A stretch of 64,000 nucleotides of DNA from an uncultured Opitutia bacterium (GTDB taxonomy: Bacteria > Verrucomicrobiota > Verrucomicrobiia > Opitutales > Opitutaceae), in contig CAITWF010000082.1 of NCBI GenBank assembly GCA_903896015.1, positions 17,224-81,223 on the forward strand. Direction: 5' to 3'. The notes under the pieces are model-generated. The model did not search any database, was not told the DNA's origin, and saw nothing but the letters and a program-made list of their open reading frames with translations. Below, one piece after another: positions 48,059 through 56,539 of this stretch; the first letter of the stretch is position 1, and every line of letters starts with the position of its first letter. The position numbers were made by a program, and so were the translations under genes.

Positions 48059-49608
48059 GCGGACGATGAAATCTTGCCCCGCACCTTCGCGACCAACGCC
48101 GCGAGTTCATCACGTCCCTCGATCCTGAGCCACCACAGCAACCCTGCGTAGATCGCCACCCCCGTCGGAATCAGTCCGAAGACCGCAATCACATCGGCAC
48201 CATGAATCGCGCGCATCGCCCACCACCCACCGCCGACTGCGGCGGCCATGCCAAGGGTGGCGAGGACGATCTTTCCGAGCGTCGGCCAGAGTTCGTCAAA
48301 TCCCATACCCGGAAGCGCAACGCTCAGCAGTCGCTGCAATGAAAGCGTCTGCACCATCACGGCCGTGGTGCTCGCGATCACGAGGCCGCGTGCGCCGAGC
48401 GAATCCTTGAGCCACCAACCAAGCCCCACATTGATCACGAAGCTGAGCGTCGCGACTTTTACCGGTGTCGTGGTATCCTTGGCGGCGTAAAACGCGCGGG
48501 TCATCAGGCTCGCCACGGCGAAAAACGGCATGCCGATCGCGAACCACGCAACGAGCGGCGCCATGATCGCGGTATCGCCGGCGGTGAAATGGCCGCGTTG
48601 GTAGAGCAGTCGCACGATGGGCGTGCTGAGCAGAGCCAGGCCGGCGGCAGCCGGGACATTCAGCAGCAAAATCAGCCGCACGCCGCGGCGGTAGTCGTGG
48701 CCCATTGCCGCGTGATTTTTTTCCGCAGCGTGTCGGGCGAGCAATGGGTAGACGACCGTCGCGACCGCGATCGCAAAGACGCCGATCGGCAGTTCCATCA
48801 GGCGGTTCGCATAAAAAAACAGCGACGCTTCGCCCTCGTGAATCGAGAAGGCGAAGAGGCGCGAGACGTAGGTGTTGATTTGGTAGATCGCCGTGCCGAA
48901 CAGCCCCGGCGCCATCAGTCGCGCGATTTCCCGCACCCGTTCCGATCGTCCAAGATCGAATTTCGGGCGCCAGCCTTCGCGCATGAGCACGGTGGCGGGC
49001 ACGAGCATTTGGAGAAACCCGCCGAGCAGCACACCGCCGCAGAGCCACGTCGCGATCTGCCGCTCGTTCGCCTGCCACAGCCAGCCCGCGCCCGCGAGCG
49101 ATCCAATCATGCAGAGATTGAGCCAGACGGGCGAAAGCGCGGCTTCGGTGAAACGGCCGAGGACGTTGAGCGCCGCGCCGAACGCGGCCGCGAGACACAC
49201 AAAGGCGAGATACGGAAACAGCACCGCGGTGAGATCTGCCGCGAGATAATACTTCGGATCGTGGCCAGTCAGCACACGGGACTGGCTGAACACGAGCATC
49301 GCGAGCGCGACGAGGCCGCCGGTGACAACGAGCAGCCAGCTCGCAACCTCGTTCAGCAGTGCGAAGGCGCCTTCGCGTCCGCGATCCTTGAGTTCGTGCT
49401 GTAGTGTCGGCACGAACGCCGCAGTGAGCGCGCCTTCGCCGAGCAGCCGCCGGAAAAGATTCGGCAGGTTGAAGGCCGTGACGAATGCATCGTTAATCTG
49501 GCTCGCGCCGAGGAGGCCGAGCGCGAGTTGATCGCGCAGGAGGCCGAGCACGCGCGACACGCTCGTGAGCAGCGAGACGACGCCGATGTCCTTGAGCTTT
49601 TTCGACAC
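48055..49608 (-). CDS. murJ: Lipid II flippase MurJ
   Basis: 517 aa from GTG at 49608 (SKKLKDIGVVSLLTS); a TTG at 49644 would add 12 residues. Fourteen-helix MATE-like fold. Family signature SRVLGLLRDQLALGLLG, then FNLPNLFRRLLGEGALTAAF. It flips lipid II across the inner membrane for peptidoglycan synthesis, so peptidoglycan is made, as in Opitutaceae. Overlaps the SBF gene by 4 bp; an upstream palindromic repeat separates it from the hypothetical gene. Confidence 0.93.
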   Translation of the reverse strand: MSKKLKDIGVVSLLTSVSRVLGLLRDQLALGLLGASQINDAFVTAFNLPNLFRRLLGEGALTAAFVPTLQHELKDRGREGAFALLNEVASWLLVVTGGLVALAMLVFSQSRVLTGHDPKYYLAADLTAVLFPYLAFVCLAAAFGAALNVLGRFTEAALSPVWLNLCMIGSLAGAGWLWQANERQIATWLCGGVLLGGFLQMLVPATVLMREGWRPKFDLGRSERVREIARLMAPGLFGTAIYQINTYVSRLFAFSIHEGEASLFFYANRLMELPIGVFAIAVATVVYPLLARHAAEKNHAAMGHDYRRGVRLILLLNVPAAAGLALLSTPIVRLLYQRGHFTAGDTAIMAPLVAWFAIGMPFFAVASLMTRAFYAAKDTTTPVKVATLSFVINVGLGWWLKDSLGARGLVIASTTAVMVQTLSLQRLLSVALPGMGFDELWPTLGKIVLATLGMAAAVGGGWWAMRAIHGADVIAVFGLIPTGVAIYAGLLWWLRIEGRDELAALVAKVRGKISSSA

Positions 49609-49650
49609 GCGCCGAGTTTCGCGGGAGGCTTGAGCGGTTAGCAAGCCAAC

Positions 49651-49725
49651 GTAGGACGCCGCGATAGCAGACGACGTCGCCCGCCCGTCAGGGCAGACCC
49701 GGCGGCTGCGAGCCAGCCGTCCTAC
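49651..49725. repeat. GTAGGACG inverted repeat
   Basis: GTAGGACG (49651-49658) and CGTCCTAC (49718-49725) flank a GC-rich stretch with its own palindromes. The right arm contains the TAG stop of the minus-strand gene ending at 49722. Same GTAGG-type end as the repeats at 2390 and 10671. Confidence 0.6.
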
Positions 49726-50855
49726 GGCTTCTCCAGCGCATCGAGCGCCGCCCGGGTGGCCACCTCGAGTTCGCGGGCTTCGGCCCAGTCGCGCTCAAAC
49801 GCCGCGACGAGCACAGCCTGCGCGGGTGCAGTCGGGGGGCGCGCCGCGAAGACCTCGGCGAGTGAGAGGCCGGCATTGCGGTAAAACGGATGGAGCACGG
49901 GCAGAAGGCGCGCGAGTTCGGACGCGCGGCGGCGCCGCTCCTCGTCAACGATCGGCTCGCGGGTGTGCGCGAGGACCGTGGCGAGCGGCGTAACGACATC
50001 CTGCTCGCCCGCGGCAAACGTGAAGCGCGCCAGTCCTGCGAGTGCTTCGCGCGACTCGGCCGCCTCCAGCGCGGGCAACGCGCGCGCGCGACGCAGGTGG
50101 TGCCAGCCGGTTTGCCACCAGAGCTCGCGCTCCGCATCGCTGGCGAAGCGGCCGGGAAAGTTCGCCGCGAGCACGCGGTCGCCCTGCTCGCCCGCGAGCA
50201 GCTGACGCAGCATCGCGGTCCATTCGTCGGCCCGACCGGACTCCGCCTGCAGCCACGCGAGCAGCCAAGCGGCGCCGGCCACGAGCGCAGCCGGTTCGGG
50301 TTCACCCCGCGCCCAGCGCAAAATCTCGCCGAGCGGCGGTGGCGCGAGGCGGGCGCTGATGAATTTGAGCGCGTCGAGTTGCGCTGGCGCTGCGTGCGTG
50401 CGCCACCACTCCACGCAGCCGAGTTCGAGCCACAGCGGTGCGGCGAGTTTTTCGCTAACCCCGTGCTGGGCCACGGCCAGCCGTATCAGCAAACTCTGCA
50501 CGAGGGCGCGCCGCAAAAAGCTCTCCGGCATTTGCGCGCTCCAGTTCAGGCGCACCGAAACCACACCGCCGGGCTCGACGATTACGCGAAACGGCGCGGC
50601 GTCACCCCACTCCGCAGCAGGCACGAGGCGCACGAAAACCGGCGTCGAAAATCGTTCCGGCAGCTCCAATGGCAGCGTGAGCCACTGCCAGCATTCCTCG
50701 GCCTGCGCGGCGACGCTCTCCGCATCCTTCGCATTGAGCGCGGCGATTTCGAAGCGGCCGGGCGCGCTCTGCGCGATCGTCGGCGCAGGTGCGGCGCGCC
50801 CGCTCACCCCAGCCAGCCCGGCCAGACCCACGAGCAGCGCCAGAGCCCGGCTCAC
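49722..50855 (-). CDS. Hypothetical secreted protein, about 377 aa
   Basis: Start GTG at 50855 (SRALALLVGLAGLAGVSGRA), a signal peptide, overlaps the previous stop as GTGA. A longer frame to 50912 is unlikely. Rich in Ala, Leu, Arg and Trp, with SVRLNWSAQMPESFLRRALV in the middle, and resembling peptidase-like superstructures without an HExxH motif. No domain recognised. Second of a coupled pair after the 251-aa gene. Confidence 0.65.
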   Translation of the reverse strand: MSRALALLVGLAGLAGVSGRAAPAPTIAQSAPGRFEIAALNAKDAESVAAQAEECWQWLTLPLELPERFSTPVFVRLVPAAEWGDAAPFRVIVEPGGVVSVRLNWSAQMPESFLRRALVQSLLIRLAVAQHGVSEKLAAPLWLELGCVEWWRTHAAPAQLDALKFISARLAPPPLGEILRWARGEPEPAALVAGAAWLLAWLQAESGRADEWTAMLRQLLAGEQGDRVLAANFPGRFASDAERELWWQTGWHHLRRARALPALEAAESREALAGLARFTFAAGEQDVVTPLATVLAHTREPIVDEERRRRASELARLLPVLHPFYRNAGLSLAEVFAARPPTAPAQAVLVAAFERDWAEARELEVATRAALDALEKP

Positions 50856-51607
50856 GGCATCGTGAGCTTGAGCGCGTTGCCCTCGACGGACACATCGGCG
50901 ACCTTCGGCCATGCGGCCGCGATGTCATCGGGCACCGGCAGCACCGCGATCGTTTTTTGGGCGACGAAGCCGCCGACAAACGGCACGCGCTGCGCCGGAA
51001 GCGATCCGAGCCAAAGCGTGTCGGGCTGAAACGCGAAGCCTGCGCCCTTTTTCACAAAACTGCCGTCGGCCACGACGGTGAGCGACTGCTCAAGGCCCAG
51101 AAGGCTGAGCGTGACCGGCACCGCGATTTGCACCTTGCCATCGTGCAGATGAAAATTCGGACCGCCCACCGTAACGAGATCGCCACTCGAAGCGGGCGCC
51201 GCGCCGCCAGCGGGAGCCTTGCCGTCGGCCTTTTTCTCCGGCGCCTTCGCATTGACCGCATCGGCCTTGGGCTTGCCCCCGGGTTTGCCTTTCGCGGCGG
51301 CGAGCGGCGGCGGCGGCGGCAGAAACGAGTTGATTTCGTCCTCCGTCACCAACACCGAGCCGCCCTGCGCGAAATTCTTTCGCTTCGCCGCAGCCGACTT
51401 CGCCTTCGCACTTTCGCGCGAGCCCTGCACGTAATACACCGTCCCCACGACGGGTTCCTTCGGCATCTCCTTAACCGCGGCGCTTGGCCGGATCGCAAGC
51501 ACCACGACGCCGATCACGCCGCCAAGTGCGACGCTCAGCACCGCACCGAGGATGACTTCAGCCCAGCTCGGCTCGTGGGCCGACATATCACGTGTTTTCG
51601 CGCTCAT
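50852..51607 (-). CDS. Hypothetical membrane-anchored protein, 251 aa
   Basis: One N-terminal membrane helix (EVILGAVLSVALGGVIGVVV), then a low-complexity Pro/Ala/Lys segment (PPPPPLAAAKGKPGGKPKAD) and a C-terminal beta-rich domain (NFHLHDGKVQIAVPVTLSLL). No known domain. The leader is C/T-rich (ttcccaatcctccctcacc). Its stop overlaps the next start (GTGA). Lies between fmdB and murJ, so probably part of one minus-strand operon, maybe envelope-related. Confidence 0.65.
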   Translation of the reverse strand: MSAKTRDMSAHEPSWAEVILGAVLSVALGGVIGVVVLAIRPSAAVKEMPKEPVVGTVYYVQGSRESAKAKSAAAKRKNFAQGGSVLVTEDEINSFLPPPPPLAAAKGKPGGKPKADAVNAKAPEKKADGKAPAGGAAPASSGDLVTVGGPNFHLHDGKVQIAVPVTLSLLGLEQSLTVVADGSFVKKGAGFAFQPDTLWLGSLPAQRVPFVGGFVAQKTIAVLPVPDDIAAAWPKVADVSVEGNALKLTMP

Positions 51608-51640
51608 GGTGAGGGAGGATTGGGAAGGTGAAAATTGAAC

Positions 51641-51949
51641 TTACTTTTTTGCCGGCGCCGCGGGGCTTGGAGCCGGTTTGGCCGGAGTCGTCGGGGCAGC
51701 CGGTTTCGCCTCCGCGGGCTTCGCTTCGCCGCCCGCCTTCCGCTTTTCCTTCGCCGCCGAATCCTTGTTTTTGTAGTCGGTGATGTAGAAGCCGGTGCCT
51801 TTGAAAATCAGCCCCGCGCCGCCGCCGACAAGGCGTTTTACGCCCAGCTTCTTGCATTTCGGGCAGCGTTTGATCGGCTCGTCGCGCATCGACTGAAATT
51901 GTTCGAAGGCGTGGCCGCACTTCGGGCATTCGTATTCGTAGGTCGGCAT
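51641..51949 (-). CDS. FmdB-type zinc ribbon protein
   Basis: 102 aa from MPTYEYECPKCGHAFEQFQS. Two CxxC pairs (CPKC at the start and CPKC in IKRCPKCKKLGVKRLVGGG) bind zinc, then GTGFYITDYK as in the FmdB/CxxC_CxxC_SSSS family. C-terminal tail is Ala/Pro/Lys-rich. A regulatory role has been proposed for the family but is unproven. First gene of the minus-strand group, divergent from ispA. Confidence 0.88.
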   Translation of the reverse strand: MPTYEYECPKCGHAFEQFQSMRDEPIKRCPKCKKLGVKRLVGGGAGLIFKGTGFYITDYKNKDSAAKEKRKAGGEAKPAEAKPAAPTTPAKPAPSPAAPAKK

Positions 51950-52049
51950 GGTTGGGGAACGCGCGAATCTATGAGCCAGCCGCTGGGAGTTGGCGAGAGC
52001 GTTTCTCCGGCGTTGCACCACGCCGGGAATTCGCGCACGACACCACGCG

Positions 52050-52958
52050 ATGGATTTCGCCAGCGAACTCAAACGCCACGTTGCCCGCGTCGAACGCGGC
52101 CTCGATCAATTCGTGCCGCGCGCCAACACCCGCCCCGCGCGCCTGCACACCGCGATGCGCTACTCGCTCGAAGCCGGCGGCAAACGCCTCCGCCCCGTCC
52201 TCGTCCTCGCGACCACCGAGTTGTTCAGCGGGAGCGACGACGCTGCATTGCCAGCGGGCAAGGCGGACGCACTTGCCGCCGCCGTCGCCATCGAGTGCCT
52301 CCATACCTACTCACTCATCCACGACGACCTCCCGTGCATGGACAACGACGACCTGCGCCGCGGCCGCGCCACCGCGCACAAGCAGTTCGACGAAGCCACC
52401 GCGCTTCTCGCCGGCGATGCGCTCCTCACCCACGCCTTCGCACTCCTCGCCGAAAATTACGCCGCGCAACCGCAACTCGCCACCGCACTTGTCCGCGCAC
52501 TCGCCGATGCCGCCGGCAGCCGCCGCCTCATCGGCGGCCAAATGGAAGACTTGCTCGCCGAGAAAAAAGCCGACGCCACCGCCGACGAACTCGAATTTAT
52601 CCACCTCAACAAAACCGCCGCGATGATCGAAGCCGCGCTAGTGATGGGCGGCCTAATCGGTGGTGCGAAAGAAGGCGACATCGCCACGCTCCGCCGCGCC
52701 GGCCGCCACCTCGGTCTGGCCTTTCAAATCATCGACGACATCCTCGACGCCACCGCCGACACGGCGACACTCGGTAAAACCGCAGGCAAAGACGCGAAAG
52801 CCGACAAGACAACGTTCGTTAAACTGCACGGAGTGGACGCTGCGCGATCAATCGCCCACGAAAATTCCGCGCAGGCCAAATCGGCCATGAAAAATCTGGA
52901 AGGCGAAACGGTATTCTTGGAATCCCTGATCGATACCATGGCGGCACGAATTAGCTAG
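52050..52958 (+). CDS. ispA: Polyprenyl (farnesyl/geranylgeranyl) diphosphate synthase
   Basis: 302 aa from MDFASELKRHVARVERG. First aspartate-rich motif in SLIHDDLPCMDNDDLRRGR, second in AFQIIDDILDATAD; GGKRLRPVL is the substrate-binding start. Condenses IPP with allylic diphosphates, probably farnesyl or geranylgeranyl diphosphate, for ubiquinone/menaquinone, undecaprenyl and carotenoid routes. Chain length cannot be read safely. An earlier start at 51990 is unlikely. Confidence 0.9.
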   Translation: MDFASELKRHVARVERGLDQFVPRANTRPARLHTAMRYSLEAGGKRLRPVLVLATTELFSGSDDAALPAGKADALAAAVAIECLHTYSLIHDDLPCMDNDDLRRGRATAHKQFDEATALLAGDALLTHAFALLAENYAAQPQLATALVRALADAAGSRRLIGGQMEDLLAEKKADATADELEFIHLNKTAAMIEAALVMGGLIGGAKEGDIATLRRAGRHLGLAFQIIDDILDATADTATLGKTAGKDAKADKTTFVKLHGVDAARSIAHENSAQAKSAMKNLEGETVFLESLIDTMAARIS

Positions 52959-53071
52959 GCCCGGACACCGCGATCCGAAGCCACCCTCTTCCCCGAAGCG
53001 CAGTAGCTCTGCGGAACAACCTCCCGCGTTTCGCCGTCAACTCCTCGCCCGCCTTCGCGGGCAATTCTCGC

Positions 53072-53665
53072 ATGTGGCGAAACCTTCTAACCTCGCGCCC
53101 CGCGCTGGCCGTCGCTGTTCCCGCCGGGTTGATCATTGTCGGCTTCTGTGACTACGCGACCGGCTACGAGGTCCTGTTGTCGTTCTTTTACCTTCCCCCT
53201 GTCGCGCTGTGCGCGTGGCACTTTGGCCGCACCGCCATCGCCGTCGCCTCGGCCACCGCCGGGATCATTTGGTTCGTGGCCGACTACACGAGCCAACACA
53301 TTTACGAAAGCTCCTGGCATATTTTTTGGAACGCCTCGATGTGCTCAGCCTCCACCTTGGTCCTCGGGTTTGCTCTCTATCAACTCCGTCTGACTCTGCG
53401 CGAACGTGAAGCAGTCAACCATGCCCTGCAATCCGCACTGCAAAAACTCGAGTCATCCACCCGCGAAGCCCGCGAGCTGACCACCAATCTCCAGATCGTC
53501 TGCGCCTGGACCCAGCGAATCCAAATTGAAGGCAAATGGATGAACCTCGACGAATTTCTCGCCCACCACCTTCACCTGAAAGTGAGCCATGGCATGTCGC
53601 CGGAGGCGTTCGCAAAGTTACGCGCGGAGATGAAAGCCGCCGACAACCTCAATCCGCTGGAGTGA
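53072..53665 (+). CDS. Orphan membrane sensor-like protein, 197 aa
   Basis: Three to four membrane helices in residues 1-112 with the segment GYEVLLSFFYLPPVALCAWHFG, found at the start of many verrucomicrobial and proteobacterial signalling proteins. Then a coiled coil (LREREAVNHALQSALQKLES) and a short C-terminal region (TNLQIVCAWTQRIQIEGKWM). No kinase, cyclase or other output domain follows. I infer a sensor fragment that signals by protein contact, or a short regulatory partner. The next 240 bases hold no gene. Confidence 0.65.
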   Translation: MWRNLLTSRPALAVAVPAGLIIVGFCDYATGYEVLLSFFYLPPVALCAWHFGRTAIAVASATAGIIWFVADYTSQHIYESSWHIFWNASMCSASTLVLGFALYQLRLTLREREAVNHALQSALQKLESSTREARELTTNLQIVCAWTQRIQIEGKWMNLDEFLAHHLHLKVSHGMSPEAFAKLRAEMKAADNLNPLE

Positions 53666-53906
53666 TGCAGCCCCCAAGCGGTCGCGCATCGTAATCGGAC
53701 GGGAGTTCGGACTCGCCGAGCATCCCGCGCAAATCGACGACGACACAACTCAGGACGAAGCCGAGCGCCGGGCAAAAACTATTTTCGTTCGGCGCCAGGC
53801 ACGTCACGTTTTTGGCTAATCACGCAGCACGCGGCTTTCGCATCACGGACACGGAGGAGGTTTGGACTCGCAGATGGCGCAGAGGTAAATGGGCGTACCG
53901 GAAACC

Positions 53907-55052
53907 TCAGTATTCGTCGAAAATGCGTTTCACCTCGGCGAGGTCGGTGGTCTCGGTGAGCGCGAGCTGGAGCAAGATACGCGCTTTTTCCGGCGGGAGA
54001 TTGTCCGCCGGAACGATCTTTGACTCGCGCCGGTGTGGCGTGTCCTGCACGCGACCGCCGCGGGTGCGCGTGGTGACAACGACAACAACGCCCTTCGCTT
54101 GCGCACGCTTTATCGCCTCCGTCTGGCCGTTGATGCCGCCGGTCGCACTTCCTCCGCCCGTGCCGTCAACGACGAGTCCTTTCACGCCGTGCTCGACGAG
54201 CGCATCGATCAGATAGCCGGGCGCCTCGGTGTAGGAGTAGACGCACTCGACGGCCGGCAAGTTCTTCGGATCGGCAGGGAGCTTGGCGATGTTGAACTCG
54301 CTCTTGAACGTGTGCCGGCGCGTGGGCTCCGAGTAGAATTTTACGATATCAGGATCGGCGACGCCAATCACGCCGAGGTCTGTGCTCTGGAATGCCTGCA
54401 CGCGATAGGCCGAGGTTTCATTCACGTCCCGCGCCGCGTCGATGGCTTGATTCATGGAATGTAGCACGCCCTTCCCTCCCGCTGCTTTCGTCGCAGCAAC
54501 GCGCACCGCGTTGAGGAGATTGAGTGGACCATCGCCGGCTATCCCGCTCCATGGACGCTGCGAGTCGACAAACACTACCGGCTTCTTGACGTCCACGACG
54601 AGATCCATGAACCACGCGGTTTCGGCCATGGTGTTGGTGTCATGGGTGACGACGATGCCGTCGACGGTTTCGTCCTTGGCGAGTTCCTGCAGGCGCTTCG
54701 CAACTGAGTAGAGCTGAGCGGTCGTGGTGCCGGCGGCGCCGGGCGCCTCGGGCTTGCCTTCCTCCTCGGGCTTCGGCGCGGGTGGACGAAAATCTTCCAT
54801 CGTGATGTGTGCAAACAGCCTGAGATCCGGCAAATCCTTCAGCCACTTTTCAGGATCGACGCGCGACGCGGCTTGGCCGCCGAAGTCGGTGATGTTCATC
54901 CGATCCTTCGCCTGCGAGGCGATTGCCCCGCCCATCGAGATGAGCACGACGTGGGGCATGGTGAGACCGGGCGGCGGAAGATTGGGAATCTCCTGGGCGC
55001 TGAGTCCGAAACTCGCCGCGACACTCAACAGCAACAGAGAAAGCGATTTCAT
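53907..55052 (-). CDS. Asparaginase-like periplasmic protein with lost catalytic residues
   Basis: 381 aa. Signal peptide (MKSLSLLLLSVAASFGLSA). Type II asparaginase fold, but the catalytic positions differ: SMGGAIAS replaces TGGTIAG (nucleophile Thr to Ala), HDTNTMAET replaces HGTDTMEET (Asp to Asn), and RDVNETSAYRV replaces the region with the catalytic Lys (Lys to Glu). With all three changed it is unlikely to be an active asparaginase. It is the second gene after an intact paralogue, starting 3 bp after its stop. A role in ligand binding or regulation is possible. Confidence 0.85.
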   Translation of the reverse strand: MKSLSLLLLSVAASFGLSAQEIPNLPPPGLTMPHVVLISMGGAIASQAKDRMNITDFGGQAASRVDPEKWLKDLPDLRLFAHITMEDFRPPAPKPEEEGKPEAPGAAGTTTAQLYSVAKRLQELAKDETVDGIVVTHDTNTMAETAWFMDLVVDVKKPVVFVDSQRPWSGIAGDGPLNLLNAVRVAATKAAGGKGVLHSMNQAIDAARDVNETSAYRVQAFQSTDLGVIGVADPDIVKFYSEPTRRHTFKSEFNIAKLPADPKNLPAVECVYSYTEAPGYLIDALVEHGVKGLVVDGTGGGSATGGINGQTEAIKRAQAKGVVVVVTTRTRGGRVQDTPHRRESKIVPADNLPPEKARILLQLALTETTDLAEVKRIFDEY

Positions 55053-55055
55053 AAC

Positions 55056-56273
55056 TCAGTATTCGTTGAACATGCGTTGGATTTCGCTCGCGTTGCTTGT
55101 CTTCGAGAGCGCAAGCCGCAGGAGGATGCGGGCCTTCTGGGCGTTGAGATTGTCAGCGCTGACCGTCCCGCGGCCTGCGGAGCGCTCGCTCGTCAGTATC
55201 CGGCCGGAGCCCTTGCGATCGCACTGCACAATCACCATGCCCTTCGACATCGCGAGGAGCGTGGCGCGGTTATAGGGCGGCGCGCTTCCGTCGAGCACGA
55301 TGCCTTTCACGCCGGCGGCAATAAGCGCCTCAATCGCGGCTCCTGAGGCCTCCTGATAGCCGTAGACGATGTCGACGATGGGCAGCGTCTCAATTTTTTC
55401 CACGTCGAACTCTGTCTTCGATCCGAAGCGCGTCAGCGGCATGCGGTAAAACACCACGCGATCAGAATCGGCGTAGCCGATCGCGCCGAGTTCGCGCGAG
55501 ACGAAGGTGTCGACGCGGTGGGTATTGTTCTTGGTGACGAAGCGTGCCGAGTGAATCGTATCGTTGAGCAGCACGAGCACGCCCTTCCCGACGGCGTCGG
55601 GGCTCGCGGCGGTGCGCACCGCGTTGTAGAAATTGAGCGGACCGTCGCGGCTAAGGCCGGTGAACGGCCGCATTGAGCCGACGACCACCACCGGCTTGTC
55701 GGATTTGATGACGAGTTGGAGGAAGTAAGCGCTCTCCTCCATGGTATCTGTGCCGTGCGTGATGACCGCGCCGGCGGAATCGGGCAACGCGAGCCAGGCG
55801 TTAATCTCGTTGGCGAGCTTCAGGAGAACCTTGGCATCGATGGCTCCACTCGCCACGGAGGAGACCTCGGAGAAACTTAGATCAGCGATTTTCTTTAACT
55901 CGGGGAGGTCCGCGATGATTTGCGGCGCCTTGATTTGGCCGGCGCGATAGTTCGCGATGTTATCGCGATTTTCGCCGGAGCCTTGGATCGTACCGCCGGT
56001 CGCGAAAAGACGAATCTTGGGTAAGCCCGATGCCGCAGGCGAGGTGCCGGGGGTGGCCGTGGGTGCAGGCGCGGCCGCCGCAGTGGATATCGCGGCCGGC
56101 TTAGCCGCTGCCGCTGGCGGAGCTATTGGGGCTGTTGCCGTTGCCGGAACAGTTTTGGGAGCCGGAGCAGCCGCGGGTGCTGCCGGCTTTGAGGGAACCG
56201 GATCGGCGGCGCGCATGGCGAGCGCTAGCACGCCGCAACAACCCGCAAGGGCAAGTGTGCGCGGATGTTTCAT
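55056..56273 (-). CDS. L-asparaginase, type II, periplasmic
   Basis: 405 aa. N-terminal signal (MKHPRTLALAGCCGVLALAM), then a Pro/Ala-rich linker of about 65 residues (PAAPAAAPAPKTVPATATAP), then the catalytic domain with intact FATGGTIQGSG (Thr nucleophile), THGTDTMEES and TKNNTHRVDTF (Lys). Hydrolyses asparagine (and perhaps glutamine) in the periplasm; yields aspartate and ammonia. First of a tandem pair; the second has degenerate active-site residues. The linker is unusual for the family. Confidence 0.92.
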   Translation of the reverse strand: MKHPRTLALAGCCGVLALAMRAADPVPSKPAAPAAAPAPKTVPATATAPIAPPAAAAKPAAISTAAAAPAPTATPGTSPAASGLPKIRLFATGGTIQGSGENRDNIANYRAGQIKAPQIIADLPELKKIADLSFSEVSSVASGAIDAKVLLKLANEINAWLALPDSAGAVITHGTDTMEESAYFLQLVIKSDKPVVVVGSMRPFTGLSRDGPLNFYNAVRTAASPDAVGKGVLVLLNDTIHSARFVTKNNTHRVDTFVSRELGAIGYADSDRVVFYRMPLTRFGSKTEFDVEKIETLPIVDIVYGYQEASGAAIEALIAAGVKGIVLDGSAPPYNRATLLAMSKGMVIVQCDRKGSGRILTSERSAGRGTVSADNLNAQKARILLRLALSKTSNASEIQRMFNEY

Positions 56274-56539
56274 GGGAGATCACTGAATGTTGGTTTCGCC
56301 GGGCAGCTGCGGCTTTGACGCAGGCAATGCGAAAATCGTGCCAGCCGTCGCTTCGGATTCGTTCGCCCTTCATGAAGTGCGTGAACGTGCCCTGGAGGCC
56401 GACGCGCCGCGGGCGTCCACGTCGACGGCGACCGATGCACTTTTGACGGGTCGGCCGAATCTCAGGCCCCACCCGCGACGTTCACTCCGCGTTGGAGATC
56501 ACGTCGACGTGAATCGTTGCCGGCATCGCTGGTCCGCCC

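Noticed and set aside
56274..56539. Short frames after cimA, including one starting MPATIHVDVISNAE
   Set aside because: The 14-codon frame resembles the first residues of an ATP synthase epsilon subunit but ends at once, and nothing else of such a gene follows. Probably chance.
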